This document shows positions 1 to 5,305 of a stretch of DNA of 5,305 bases, in pieces (position 1 is the first letter of the stretch; the number at the start of each line of letters is the position of its first letter). The translations under genes and the position numbers were made by a program. This stretch comes from JARYMI01 sp037444845 (GTDB lineage Bacteria; Acidobacteriota; Aminicenantia; Aminicenantales; UBA8522): contig JBBILQ010000097.1 in the NCBI GenBank assembly GCA_037444845.1, forward strand, positions 1 to 5,305. Reading direction: 5' to 3'. Under the pieces are notes generated by a model. It was given only the letters and a program-made list of their open reading frames with translations, did not search any database and was not told the origin of the DNA.

Positions 1-353
1 TTTTGAAAGCAGACAAAAATGCTCAGTTCTATTGTCCTTGTTCCAGTCGACAAGCCGGGATTTCCTCTTTAATTCGTCATAGATATTGACACCAACAGGT
101 TTGCTTGTCCACTTGGCTTCGCCAAAAAGGATTTTTTTCTCTTCTTCATTTAGGGCGACGAGGTCAATCTCTTCATTCCTAATATCGATTTTCCCTGCTC
201 TCCACAGCTCTTCATAACGCAAAGCCCGCTTCAATGCGCTAATAAGAAATTCGCCATCTCCAGTCATAACACAATGCTCATATGCCATTTCGGAATCTTT
301 GTAAAATCCGTCTATTGTGTTCATGAAAAAACGCAGTTCTCTCAAAGCGCCTT
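1..353 (-). pseudogene. C-terminal fragment of a DUF234-type ATPase-associated nuclease-like protein, probably a remnant
   Basis: The minus strand is open from about 517 to the left edge. From about 353 leftward it encodes a recognisable DUF234-like tail: an EEIDLVALNEEEKKILFGEAKW segment (D codon at 163-165, GEAKW at 109-123), then KPVGV, DELKRKSRLVDW and HFCLLSK at the edge. The ID...ExK spacing fits a PD-(D/E)XK-like core. In the family this domain follows an N-terminal AAA ATPase in proteins of roughly 450-480 residues. Here no ATPase is encoded upstream; instead the frame enters a dispersed repeat at about 354 and meets a stop just beyond it. Possible starts are ATG at 324 or 288 (genomic) or 438 (inside the repeat); none has a ribosome binding site. 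I infer a 5'-truncated remnant, with perhaps 20-30 residues lying off the window. A stand-alone domain gene is the alternative. Confidence 0.6.
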
Positions 354-510
354 CAATGCGAGCGAAGCGAAGCAATCTGACCCAGAGGGTCGTCACGAGG
401 CTTCTTTTAGAAGCCGTGGTGATCTCATCGAATTTCATGAGACCGCCACGCTTCGCTCGGGGCAACTTCGCCGGATCGCCACGCACCCGATGGGTGCTCG
501 CGATGACAGG
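354..510. repeat. Dispersed palindromic intergenic repeat with several hairpins
   Basis: This stretch starts with GCGAGCGAAGCGAAGC (357-372) and closes with a hairpin followed by a GATGACA-like end, the style of the widespread 'tgtcattgcgag...' intergenic repeats. It contains consecutive hairpins: GGCTTCT/AGAAGCC at 399-405 and 409-415 with a TTT loop; TCTCAT/ATGAGA at 423-428 and 437-442; and a terminal stem GCACCC/GGGTGC at 483-488 and 492-497 with outer ATCGC/GCGAT pairing at 475-479 and 500-504. The outer ends are only imperfect inverted repeats. No transposase is inside, so it would be non-autonomous. Open frames crossing it on both strands are probably fortuitous. Exact ends are uncertain by about 10 bases. 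Confidence 0.7.
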
Positions 511-552
511 GTTAGCATTTTCCTAACGGCAAATCTGAGGGCCATAAATCCC

Positions 553-582
553 TTGACAATCGCAGCCCGGTCATTTTTTTAT
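553..582 (+). promoter_or_regulatory. Possible sigma70-type promoter for the kinase operon
   Basis: A perfect TTGACA (553-558) is followed after 18 bases by TTTTAT (577-582), which matches TATAAT at four of six positions. It lies between the repeat and the kinase, the expected place, and would give a leader of about 55-60 bases. The -10 box is weak and lies in a T-rich run, so this is tentative. Confidence 0.35.
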
Positions 583-647
583 TACTTTTCATGAAAGGAG
601 TAAAGGAGTGGAGGGGTAGTCGTTTCCTATTTTAGCTCAGACTGCAC

Positions 648-2348
648 ATGAAAAAAATCGGCAAGTATACTGTCCTTGGCATCCTTGGCAAGGGAGGCAT
701 GGGGATTGTCTACAAGGCTCTCGACCCTGATATCGAAAGGGAGGTCGCCATCAAGACCATCCGCTTTGACACTCTCGTCGACGGCACGGAAAAGGACGAT
801 ATGATGACCCGGTTTGTCCGCGAAGCAAAGGCGGCCGGCCGTCTTTCCCACCCCAACATCACGACAATTTATGATGTCTGCCGGGAAAAGGATGTCACGT
901 ACATCGTCATGCAGTTTGTTGAGGGCCAGAGCCTCCAGGGGCTGATCGATTCAGGCCGGAAATTCCCACCCTCCGAAATCATCCAACTGATAAAGCCTCT
1001 CTGTGATTGCCTGGACTATGCGCATGAGAGCGGGATCGTCCACCGTGACATCAAGCCGGGCAACATCCTGATCGAGAAAAGCGGAAAGCCCTATCTGGCC
1101 GATTTCGGGGTCGCCCGGATCGAAACCTCCACCCTGACCCAGTCGGGCACCACCGTGGGGACGTTGAGCTACATGTCACCCGAGCAGGTCAAAGGGCAGA
1201 CGGTAGACAGCCGTTCTGACATTTTCGCCCTGGGCGTCATCCTCTACGAGCTTCTGGCAGGGAAAAAACCTTTCGCCGGCGACAACCTGTCCACCATCGT
1301 GTACAAAATCGTCCACGAGGAGCCCGAGAGGATCACCGCTGTCAACAAAGACCTCCCCCGCGGCTACGAGATGGTGATCCAGAAGGCCCTGGCCAAGAAT
1401 CCTGAAGACCGCTATCAAAACTGCCGGGAAATCTTCGCCGACCTCGAAAACGCTGTCCACGTGACCGAGGCGACTCTGGCCTATGAAGTGGGCCGAGAAC
1501 AGGTGGCTGCACAGGCCGGAAGGAAGAGAAGGTGGCTGACCCTGGTTGCTGGCATACTCGGGTTTGTCGTTGTCGCCGGAGGCATGTACCTGGTTTTTTC
1601 CCCTAAGCCGAAGAAACCTTCTCCGCTTTCAGCGGACCTCAGGGGCGGGCAAAAGAAAGAAATAAGCCCTGTCACGCGGTCGGCCGGCCCGGCTGCCGGC
1701 CTTATCGGAGTTCCCGACGAAAGTCTATCTCGGCTCAAGCAAACCTTCGAAAACAAGAACTTTGAGGAGACCGTCAAACTGGCCGAAGACATCCTCGGCC
1801 GAAACCCTGCTGACCTCGCCGCTCAGGACTACCTCAAGAAGGCAAGGCACGAACTCGTTGCCGCTCAAGTCGCACCGATCCTCAAGTCGGGGATTGCAAG
1901 CTACACAAGCGGCAATTACAGCCTGTGCGTCCAGGAAATGGAAAAGGTTTTGAAGCTGGATAAGGATCACCAGGAGGCTCAGAGGTATCTTTTTTTGGCT
2001 GATACGGGTCTGGCCAAGAAAGACATCTTGCAGCTGACCGAGCTTTTCAGGGCGGCTGAAGAGAATGAGGACTTGCTGGCCGTTCTCAGCTACACCGATT
2101 CTCCGGCTGTGGCCAGCCAGCTTCGGTCGGAATACACTCTTCTCTTTAACGGATACGACGGGATTAAATCAGTCATGTCCAATAAGACCGTTGACTTTAC
2201 GAGCCGCTCCGAGGCCAGAGTGAGTTTTTCTCATCTCATGAGCGCCGTTTACAGGAAGGACGGCCAGAGGAAAGTCGTTTTTGAGGGGACCAAGACATGG
2301 CAACTAAAGAAGAAAGATAAGACCTGGAAGATCACGGGCATCCGATAA
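648..2348 (+). CDS. Membrane-anchored Ser/Thr protein kinase (PknB-type) with extracytoplasmic helical repeats and an NTF2-like tail
   Basis: The 566-residue protein begins directly with a Hanks-type kinase domain (about 6-270). Visible motifs are the glycine loop GKGGMG (14-19), VAIK with catalytic Lys36, the alphaC Glu near 59, HRDIKPGN (132-139), DFG (152-154), and GTLSYMSPEQ closing the activation segment (about 171-180). All key residues are present, so it should be active. A basic stretch GRKRR precedes one transmembrane helix (about 296-318), giving a cytoplasmic kinase and an exported C-terminal half. That half has a Pro/Lys-rich linker, TPR-like helices (about 357-455) with an FEETVKLAEDILGRNP-type repeat, and an NTF2/SnoaL-like ending (about 460-566) finishing in WQLKKKDKTWKITGIR. 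The start is fixed by an in-frame TAG at 633-635, with no other ATG or GTG after it; no Shine-Dalgarno sequence is adjacent. It is probably co-transcribed with the PEGA/NHL gene 27 bases downstream. The substrate is unknown. Confidence 0.93.
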   Translation: MKKIGKYTVLGILGKGGMGIVYKALDPDIEREVAIKTIRFDTLVDGTEKDDMMTRFVREAKAAGRLSHPNITTIYDVCREKDVTYIVMQFVEGQSLQGLIDSGRKFPPSEIIQLIKPLCDCLDYAHESGIVHRDIKPGNILIEKSGKPYLADFGVARIETSTLTQSGTTVGTLSYMSPEQVKGQTVDSRSDIFALGVILYELLAGKKPFAGDNLSTIVYKIVHEEPERITAVNKDLPRGYEMVIQKALAKNPEDRYQNCREIFADLENAVHVTEATLAYEVGREQVAAQAGRKRRWLTLVAGILGFVVVAGGMYLVFSPKPKKPSPLSADLRGGQKKEISPVTRSAGPAAGLIGVPDESLSRLKQTFENKNFEETVKLAEDILGRNPADLAAQDYLKKARHELVAAQVAPILKSGIASYTSGNYSLCVQEMEKVLKLDKDHQEAQRYLFLADTGLAKKDILQLTELFRAAEENEDLLAVLSYTDSPAVASQLRSEYTLLFNGYDGIKSVMSNKTVDFTSRSEARVSFSHLMSAVYRKDGQRKVVFEGTKTWQLKKKDKTWKITGIR

Positions 2349-2361
2349 AAGTCCAGGCCCT

Positions 2362-2372
2362 CCGAGGAGAGG
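2362..2372 (+). promoter_or_regulatory. Ribosome binding site that decides the start of the PEGA/NHL gene
   Basis: AGGAG (2365-2369) within a GAGGAGAGG run lies six bases before the ATG at 2376. This favours that start over the in-frame ATG at 2388, which lacks such a site. It lies in the short gap after the kinase stop, consistent with a two-gene operon. Confidence 0.7.
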
Positions 2373-2375
2373 CTG

Positions 2376-4322
2376 ATGGCGACAAAGATGATCTTGAGAA
2401 AAGGCGTTTTCTTGGCCCTTTTCTCTTTTTTGTTCCCCTGTCTAATCAGCCTTGCTGCGGCGCGGATTAAATTAAGAGTTACTGTTGACAAGGCAAGCAT
2501 CAAGGCCACACCTGAGATCGGCGGACAGACTCTGGCCAGCATCCCGTTGCAGACCATCCTCGAAGCCGAGCTCAAACAGCGAGAATGGTACAGGGTTTAC
2601 ACGACGCGTGACGGAGTCCAGATCACGGGTTTCATCCACGAGATGCTGGTCGAGGAAGTCGCCGAGGGTGAAACGGCGCCGGCCGTGTCGCCAGCCGGTT
2701 TGATGAAAACGCAGGCTGAAATCACCGCCGAAATCGACCTCAAGTTAGAGGAAAACAAGAGTCTCATCAGGCAGGAAAGAGAGCTGGAGAAAGCGGAGGA
2801 TGGGCTCAGGCCTCTTCTGGCCAAAGCCTTCAGCGTCGACGACCGGCAGCGGCAGAAGCAAAAAGCCTGCGAAATCTATCTCTGGCTGGGACTTGGCTAC
2901 GCTAAGCGGGGCGACAACTACGGCGCTCTCAAAGAGTTTCGCAATATGTTCGAAGTGGATTTCGCTTTTGCCAAGGAAATCACACGGAATATCTACGACC
3001 CAGCCCTCTCGAATTTCATCGATCAGGCAGAAAAACAGTACCGCGGCCTTCTCGTTGAATACTCCCTCCAGATATCTACCGAGCCGAAGGAGGCGGCGAT
3101 CAAGGTCGACGGCAAGGAGATAGGGCAATCGCCCGAAGTTTTCCGGACGACTGTCCCCAAATTTACCTTGGAGGTGGAAAAAAAGGGATTCCGGACCATC
3201 CGGGAAGAAATTTTTCTCACCCAGGCCTCAACTCGAAAAGAGTACACATTAGAGAGCATAGGCAGGACGATTGCTCTCTCCTCCGACCCGTCTGGTGCAA
3301 AAGTCTACTTGGATAACGAGGACACCGGGCTTAAGACACCCTGCGAGCTGCCTTATGTCCCCTACGGCGGCCGCCTTATAAAAATCGATAAGCTTCATTA
3401 TGCCCCCTGGGAGGAAACGATCCAGGTGTTGGAGGGGAAGACCCCTCTGGCCTTTGCCGTCGTTCTGGCCGTGAAAGATTATGTGCCCGCCCATAAATGG
3501 GGAGGCCCGGAAAGCAAGTTTTTCAAGCTTCCCAAAGGCATCGCTTTTGACAAGGAAGGCAATTTTTATGTCGTCGATGAAAGCGATATCAAGGTCAAGA
3601 AGTTCGATCCTGAAGGCCGTTTCCAGAGCAGCTGGGGTGAGGCAGGGAAAGAATTTCGGGTTCTCAAGGAGCCGACAGGCATCGCCATGGACAGCCAGGG
3701 GTACGTCTACATCACCGATGCCAAAAATGCCTGCGTGATGAAATTCACAAGGAACGCCAAGTTTGCCATCAAGTGGGGCAGGGAAGGCTCAAAGCCGGAG
3801 GAGTTCCTGACTCCGGCCGGCATCGCTATCGACCAGAATGATAATCTCTATGTGGCTGACACAGGGAATAATCGCATTGCCAAGTACTCAGCCCAGGGAA
3901 CACTAAAAAAGACCTGGGGAAAAAGGGGCACGGGTAACGGCGAGTTTGTCTCTCCTGTGGCCGTCGCCATCAACAAGAAAAACGAGATTATCGTTGCCGA
4001 AAGAAGCCGTATCCAGAAATTCACCGCCGAGGGTGAGTTTATCCAGGCCTGGGGAAAACAGGGCACGGGCGAGGGAGAGTTGGCCCGGCCGCTTGGCCTC
4101 GCCGTGGATTCACACGACTATATTTATGTGGCCGATGCCGGTTACCACCGGATCCTGAAATTTGACCAGAACGGCAGGTTAATCGCCCAGTGGGGGACTC
4201 AGGGCCTGGCGGTCGGTCAGATGGCCGCGCCCGCCGGCATTACCGTCAGCAGCCGGGGTGTGGTCTATATCGTGGAGAGGGATAGCAACCGTCTCCAGTC
4301 CTTTCAAGCGGCCTCCGAGTAG
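2376..4322 (+). CDS. Secreted SH3 / PEGA / NHL-repeat beta-propeller protein
   Basis: The 648-residue protein begins with a signal peptide: basic start ILRKG, hydrophobic core, and AAA near 27-29. Next come a bacterial SH3-like segment (about 30-95, ending in WYRVYTTRDGVQITGFIHE), a charged coiled coil (about 110-148), a helical TPR-like part (about 163-225, with LGLGYAKRGDNYGALKEF), and two PEGA domains. PEGA 1 spans about 228-294 (STEPKEAAIKVDGKEIGQSP) and PEGA 2 about 297-369 (SSDPSGAKVYLDNEDTGLKTP). The C-terminal 270 residues form six NHL repeats, each a variation on PxGIAxDxxGxxYVADxxNxRIxKF, enough for one six-bladed propeller. PEGA and SH3 domains are linked in known families to surface or cell-wall binding, and NHL propellers to protein or ligand binding; no catalytic motif is visible. 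Location just downstream of an envelope kinase suggests a shared signalling or envelope role (inference). No clear terminator follows. Confidence 0.92.
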   Translation: MATKMILRKGVFLALFSFLFPCLISLAAARIKLRVTVDKASIKATPEIGGQTLASIPLQTILEAELKQREWYRVYTTRDGVQITGFIHEMLVEEVAEGETAPAVSPAGLMKTQAEITAEIDLKLEENKSLIRQERELEKAEDGLRPLLAKAFSVDDRQRQKQKACEIYLWLGLGYAKRGDNYGALKEFRNMFEVDFAFAKEITRNIYDPALSNFIDQAEKQYRGLLVEYSLQISTEPKEAAIKVDGKEIGQSPEVFRTTVPKFTLEVEKKGFRTIREEIFLTQASTRKEYTLESIGRTIALSSDPSGAKVYLDNEDTGLKTPCELPYVPYGGRLIKIDKLHYAPWEETIQVLEGKTPLAFAVVLAVKDYVPAHKWGGPESKFFKLPKGIAFDKEGNFYVVDESDIKVKKFDPEGRFQSSWGEAGKEFRVLKEPTGIAMDSQGYVYITDAKNACVMKFTRNAKFAIKWGREGSKPEEFLTPAGIAIDQNDNLYVADTGNNRIAKYSAQGTLKKTWGKRGTGNGEFVSPVAVAINKKNEIIVAERSRIQKFTAEGEFIQAWGKQGTGEGELARPLGLAVDSHDYIYVADAGYHRILKFDQNGRLIAQWGTQGLAVGQMAAPAGITVSSRGVVYIVERDSNRLQSFQAASE

Positions 4323-4450
4323 CGGAGAAATTCCTGTATTCTGGGGTCCTCGCTGACAGCCTCGACTTGTCTCTCTGTCTTGATCCTCTGCCGATCACGA
4401 AAACCTGCCCTCTGTGTCTTTATATCCATTGACCATTTAGCCTGATCTAT
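4304..4450 (-). other. Short convergent minus-strand open frame, possible gene remnant
   Basis: A minus-strand frame is open from 4450 to a TGA at 4304-4306. From an ATG at 4429 it would give 41 residues containing RDRQRIKTERQVEAVSEDP and ending in EFLRYSEAA, a charged helix-like composition that looks protein-like. It overlaps the last 19 bases of the PEGA/NHL gene tail to tail. There is no ribosome binding site, and I do not recognise the family. It may be the 3' end of a gene cut by the MITE at 4441, or chance. Confidence 0.25.
4437..4440 (+). repeat. Left copy of the MITE target-site duplication TTAG
   Basis: TTAG directly precedes the CCTG end of the element and is matched by TTAG at 4595-4598 directly after the other end. 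Confidence 0.6.
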
Positions 4451-4473
4451 TCACAAAATGATACGATAAAACG

Positions 4474-4510
4474 CCCCCTCCCCTGGCGGGAGGGGATAGA
4501 GGGGAGGGGG
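4474..4510. repeat. Perfect inverted repeat with alternative hairpins and a G-rich strand
   Basis: CCCCCTCCCC (4474-4483) pairs exactly with GGGGAGGGGG (4501-4510). An alternative shorter hairpin pairs CCCCTCCC (4475-4482) with GGGAGGGG (4488-4495) around a CTGGC loop. The plus strand at 4488-4510 has four G tracts of three or more bases separated by 1, 5 and 1 bases. Confidence 0.7.
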
Positions 4511-4539
4511 AATCTTTGAATGATCCCCCTCACCCCGAC

Positions 4540-4560
4540 CCTCTCCCACATGGGGAGAGG
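4540..4560. repeat. Eight-base-pair hairpin in the right half of the MITE
   Basis: CCTCTCCC (4540-4547) pairs perfectly with GGGAGAGG (4553-4560) around a five-base ACATG loop. A run of six T follows at 4564-4569, so on the plus strand it superficially resembles an intrinsic terminator and could stop read-through from the upstream operon; this use is inferred. Confidence 0.5.
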
Positions 4561-4594
4561 AGATTTTTTCCTTTCATTTCGTGAATAGTCCAGG

Positions 4595-4598
4595 TTAG
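4595..4598 (+). repeat. Right copy of the MITE target-site duplication TTAG
   Basis: TTAG follows the CCAGG right end of the element and matches the copy at 4437-4440. Confidence 0.6.
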
Positions 4599-4660
4599 CT
4601 CGGAGTTCGCAAAAATCAGCCCCTACGGCGCGCACCTCGGGTTCAATTTGTCTGAATGAT

Positions 4661-5140
4661 ATGGTAAAATCAAAAAAAACGAGGAAAAAAATTCTTTTTG
4701 TGGCCACGGCCTCTGCTGTCCTTCTCGCCACGATCCTTATCCCTGCTCACGCAGGAAGTTCTTCTCTGGAACTCTCCGAGAGACACAAGAAATGGCTGGA
4801 AGAGGAAGTCATCTACATCATCACGCCCAAAGAAAGGGAGGTCTTCCTGCAGCTGGCGACAGAGAAGGAAAGAGAGCTATTCAGCGAAGCTTTCTGGAGG
4901 CAGAGAGACCCAACGCCGGGCACCCCGGCCAACGAGCGAAAGGACGAGCACTACCGCCGCCTAAACCATGCCAACCAGGTGTTCGGGCGGAATACGCCCA
5001 GGCCGGGCTGGAGGACAGATCAGGGAAAAATCTACATCCTCCTGGGCGAGCCGTTGAGCACTGAAAGATACGAAGGCTTCAGCACTGTCTATCCAACTCA
5101 TATTCGACAGTTGATGAATAGGTATTTTCTAAAAATGTAG
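4661..5140 (+). CDS. GWxTD-domain secreted protein, truncated at the 3' end by an insertion sequence
   Basis: The 159-residue frame starts with a signal peptide: KSKKTRKK, then a hydrophobic core ending PAHA, with cleavage likely near residue 31. The start of a GWxTD domain follows: LSERHKKWLEEEVIYIITPKEREVF, then FWRQRDPTPGTPANE (about 79-92), and the signature GWRTD (116-120) followed by QGKIYILLGEP and ERYEGF. Family members normally continue from a YPTEIWFY-like point into a much longer protein. Here the sequence changes after STVYPTHI (about residue 148) to RQLMNRYFLKM and a stop. The change coincides with an AT-rich stretch leading to a transposase start, so I infer truncation by insertion and probable loss of function. 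The role of GWxTD proteins is not well defined. The start at 4661 is chosen because it gives the complete signal peptide, although no Shine-Dalgarno sequence is visible. Confidence 0.82.
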   Translation: MVKSKKTRKKILFVATASAVLLATILIPAHAGSSSLELSERHKKWLEEEVIYIITPKEREVFLQLATEKERELFSEAFWRQRDPTPGTPANERKDEHYRRLNHANQVFGRNTPRPGWRTDQGKIYILLGEPLSTERYEGFSTVYPTHIRQLMNRYFLKM

Positions 5141-5305
5141 TGTCTAATAATGATTATTTACCTCTTGACAAACGCATTTATAATCGGGTCATGTTCGTGA
5201 GAGTAAAACGTAGCGTCCAAAAAGGCGTCACCTACGAATACCTCCAGATAGCCGAGAGTTACCGTATCCACGGCAAGCCCAGACAGCGGGTCCTGGCCAC
5301 CCTCG
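5104..5305 (+). mobile_element. Left end of an IS1634-type (IS4 superfamily) insertion sequence, continuing past the window
   Basis: The element is inferred from the transposase start at 5191 and from the break in the GWxTD homology at about 5097-5104. The stretch between is AT-rich and apparently non-coding, with a perfect AATAAT-G-ATTATT palindrome at 5146-5158. The exact left boundary could be anywhere from about 5097 to 5140, because the right end, needed to define the terminal inverted repeat, is outside the window. Confidence 0.6.
5191..5305 (+). CDS. IS1634-type transposase, N-terminal part
   Basis: The first 38 residues are visible before the right edge. They read MFVRVKR followed by YEYLQIAESYR and GKPRQRVLATL. 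This matches the typical opening of IS1634-group (IS4 superfamily, DDE) transposases: a short basic strand, then a YxYLQxVExYR-like motif and a KxRQRVxATLG motif. The DDE catalytic residues lie further downstream and cannot be seen. The ATG at 5191 is chosen because the family motif starts there. No clear Shine-Dalgarno sequence precedes it; the bases before are CGGGTC. Confidence 0.82.
   Translation, partial: MFVRVKRSVQKGVTYEYLQIAESYRIHGKPRQRVLATL

Larger units (their letters stand above)
4441..4594. mobile_element. MITE-like non-autonomous element, 154 bp, with terminal inverted repeats
   Basis: The left end (4441-4470) and the reverse complement of the right end (4594-4565) agree at 24 of 30 positions, including a shared CTATTCAC block (4447-4454, with GTGAATAG at 4581-4588). 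Both ends begin with CCTG, and TTAG flanks the element on each side. No coding capacity is present. Inside are a C-rich/G-rich palindrome (4474-4510) and a hairpin (4540-4560), the familiar 'cccctcccctggcgggagggg...ctctcccacatggggagag' intergenic style. Ends starting with CC and a 4-base duplication would fit mobilisation by an IS1380-type transposase, but that link is inferred. Confidence 0.75.
4323..4660. other. Intergenic region of 338 bases without a confident gene
   Basis: Between the PEGA/NHL stop and the GWxTD start there is no confidently coding frame on the plus strand. Nearly half is occupied by the MITE-like element at 4441-4594. A weak CTCCG/CGGAG stem at 4313-4327 spans the stop codon without a T run, so no terminator is called. 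No convincing promoter or ribosome binding site is visible before 4661. Confidence 0.6.

Noticed and set aside
354..510. CRISPR-like array in the hairpin-rich region
   Set aside because: There is no regular repeat/spacer pattern; the structure is a single palindromic intergenic repeat.
274..594. Plus-strand open frames at 274-594 and 317-526
   Set aside because: They run antisense to the DUF234 remnant and through the dispersed repeat. They have no ribosome binding site and no recognisable protein pattern.
4313..4327. CTCCG/CGGAG stem at the end of the PEGA/NHL gene as a terminator
   Set aside because: The stem is only five pairs, overlaps the stop codon and has no following T run.
4447..4731. 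94-residue minus-strand frame spanning the MITE
   Set aside because: As it stands it translates the MITE interior and the antisense of the GWxTD signal peptide. Only the version joined across the empty site is worth considering, and that is listed as a finding.
5165..5184. TTGACA (5165-5170) and TATAAT (5179-5184) before the transposase as a promoter
   Set aside because: Both boxes are perfect, but the spacing is only 8 bases, far from 16-18, so they cannot act together as a normal sigma70 promoter. Each could belong to a different or junction promoter, which the window cannot show.

Overview
The window reads as bacterial accessory DNA with a moderately GC-rich coding style. A PknB-type kinase sits next to a secreted PEGA/NHL protein, followed by a GWxTD-domain gene. 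This combination is familiar from Acidobacteriota and Aminicenantes-like (OP8) genomes. That assignment is an inference from domain content; no marker gene is present.

Layout. Bases 1 to about 353 carry, on the minus strand, the C-terminal end of a DUF234-type (archaeal/bacterial AAA ATPase-associated, PD-(D/E)XK-like) protein without its ATPase part. A hairpin-rich dispersed repeat (about 354-510) abuts it and extends the reading frame artificially. A leader region with a possible promoter precedes a membrane Ser/Thr kinase (648-2348). After 27 bases and a good ribosome binding site comes a secreted protein with SH3, coiled-coil/helical, two PEGA and six NHL segments (2376-4322). The next 338 bases have no confident gene. 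They hold a 154-bp MITE-like element (4441-4594) with about 30-bp terminal inverted repeats and a TTAG target duplication. A GWxTD-domain secreted protein starts at 4661. It loses its family sequence near 5100, where an IS1634-type (IS4 superfamily) insertion sequence appears to begin; its transposase starts at 5191 and runs off the right edge.

How the parts may work together. The kinase and the PEGA/NHL protein look co-transcribed. They plausibly form an envelope module: a kinase with a cytoplasmic catalytic domain and an exported TPR/NTF2-like sensor domain, paired with an exported peptidoglycan/protein-binding scaffold. No direct interaction is shown by the sequence. The rest of the window is shaped by mobile DNA: one dispersed palindromic repeat, one MITE and one insertion sequence, with at least one gene truncated (GWxTD) and another probably decayed (DUF234).
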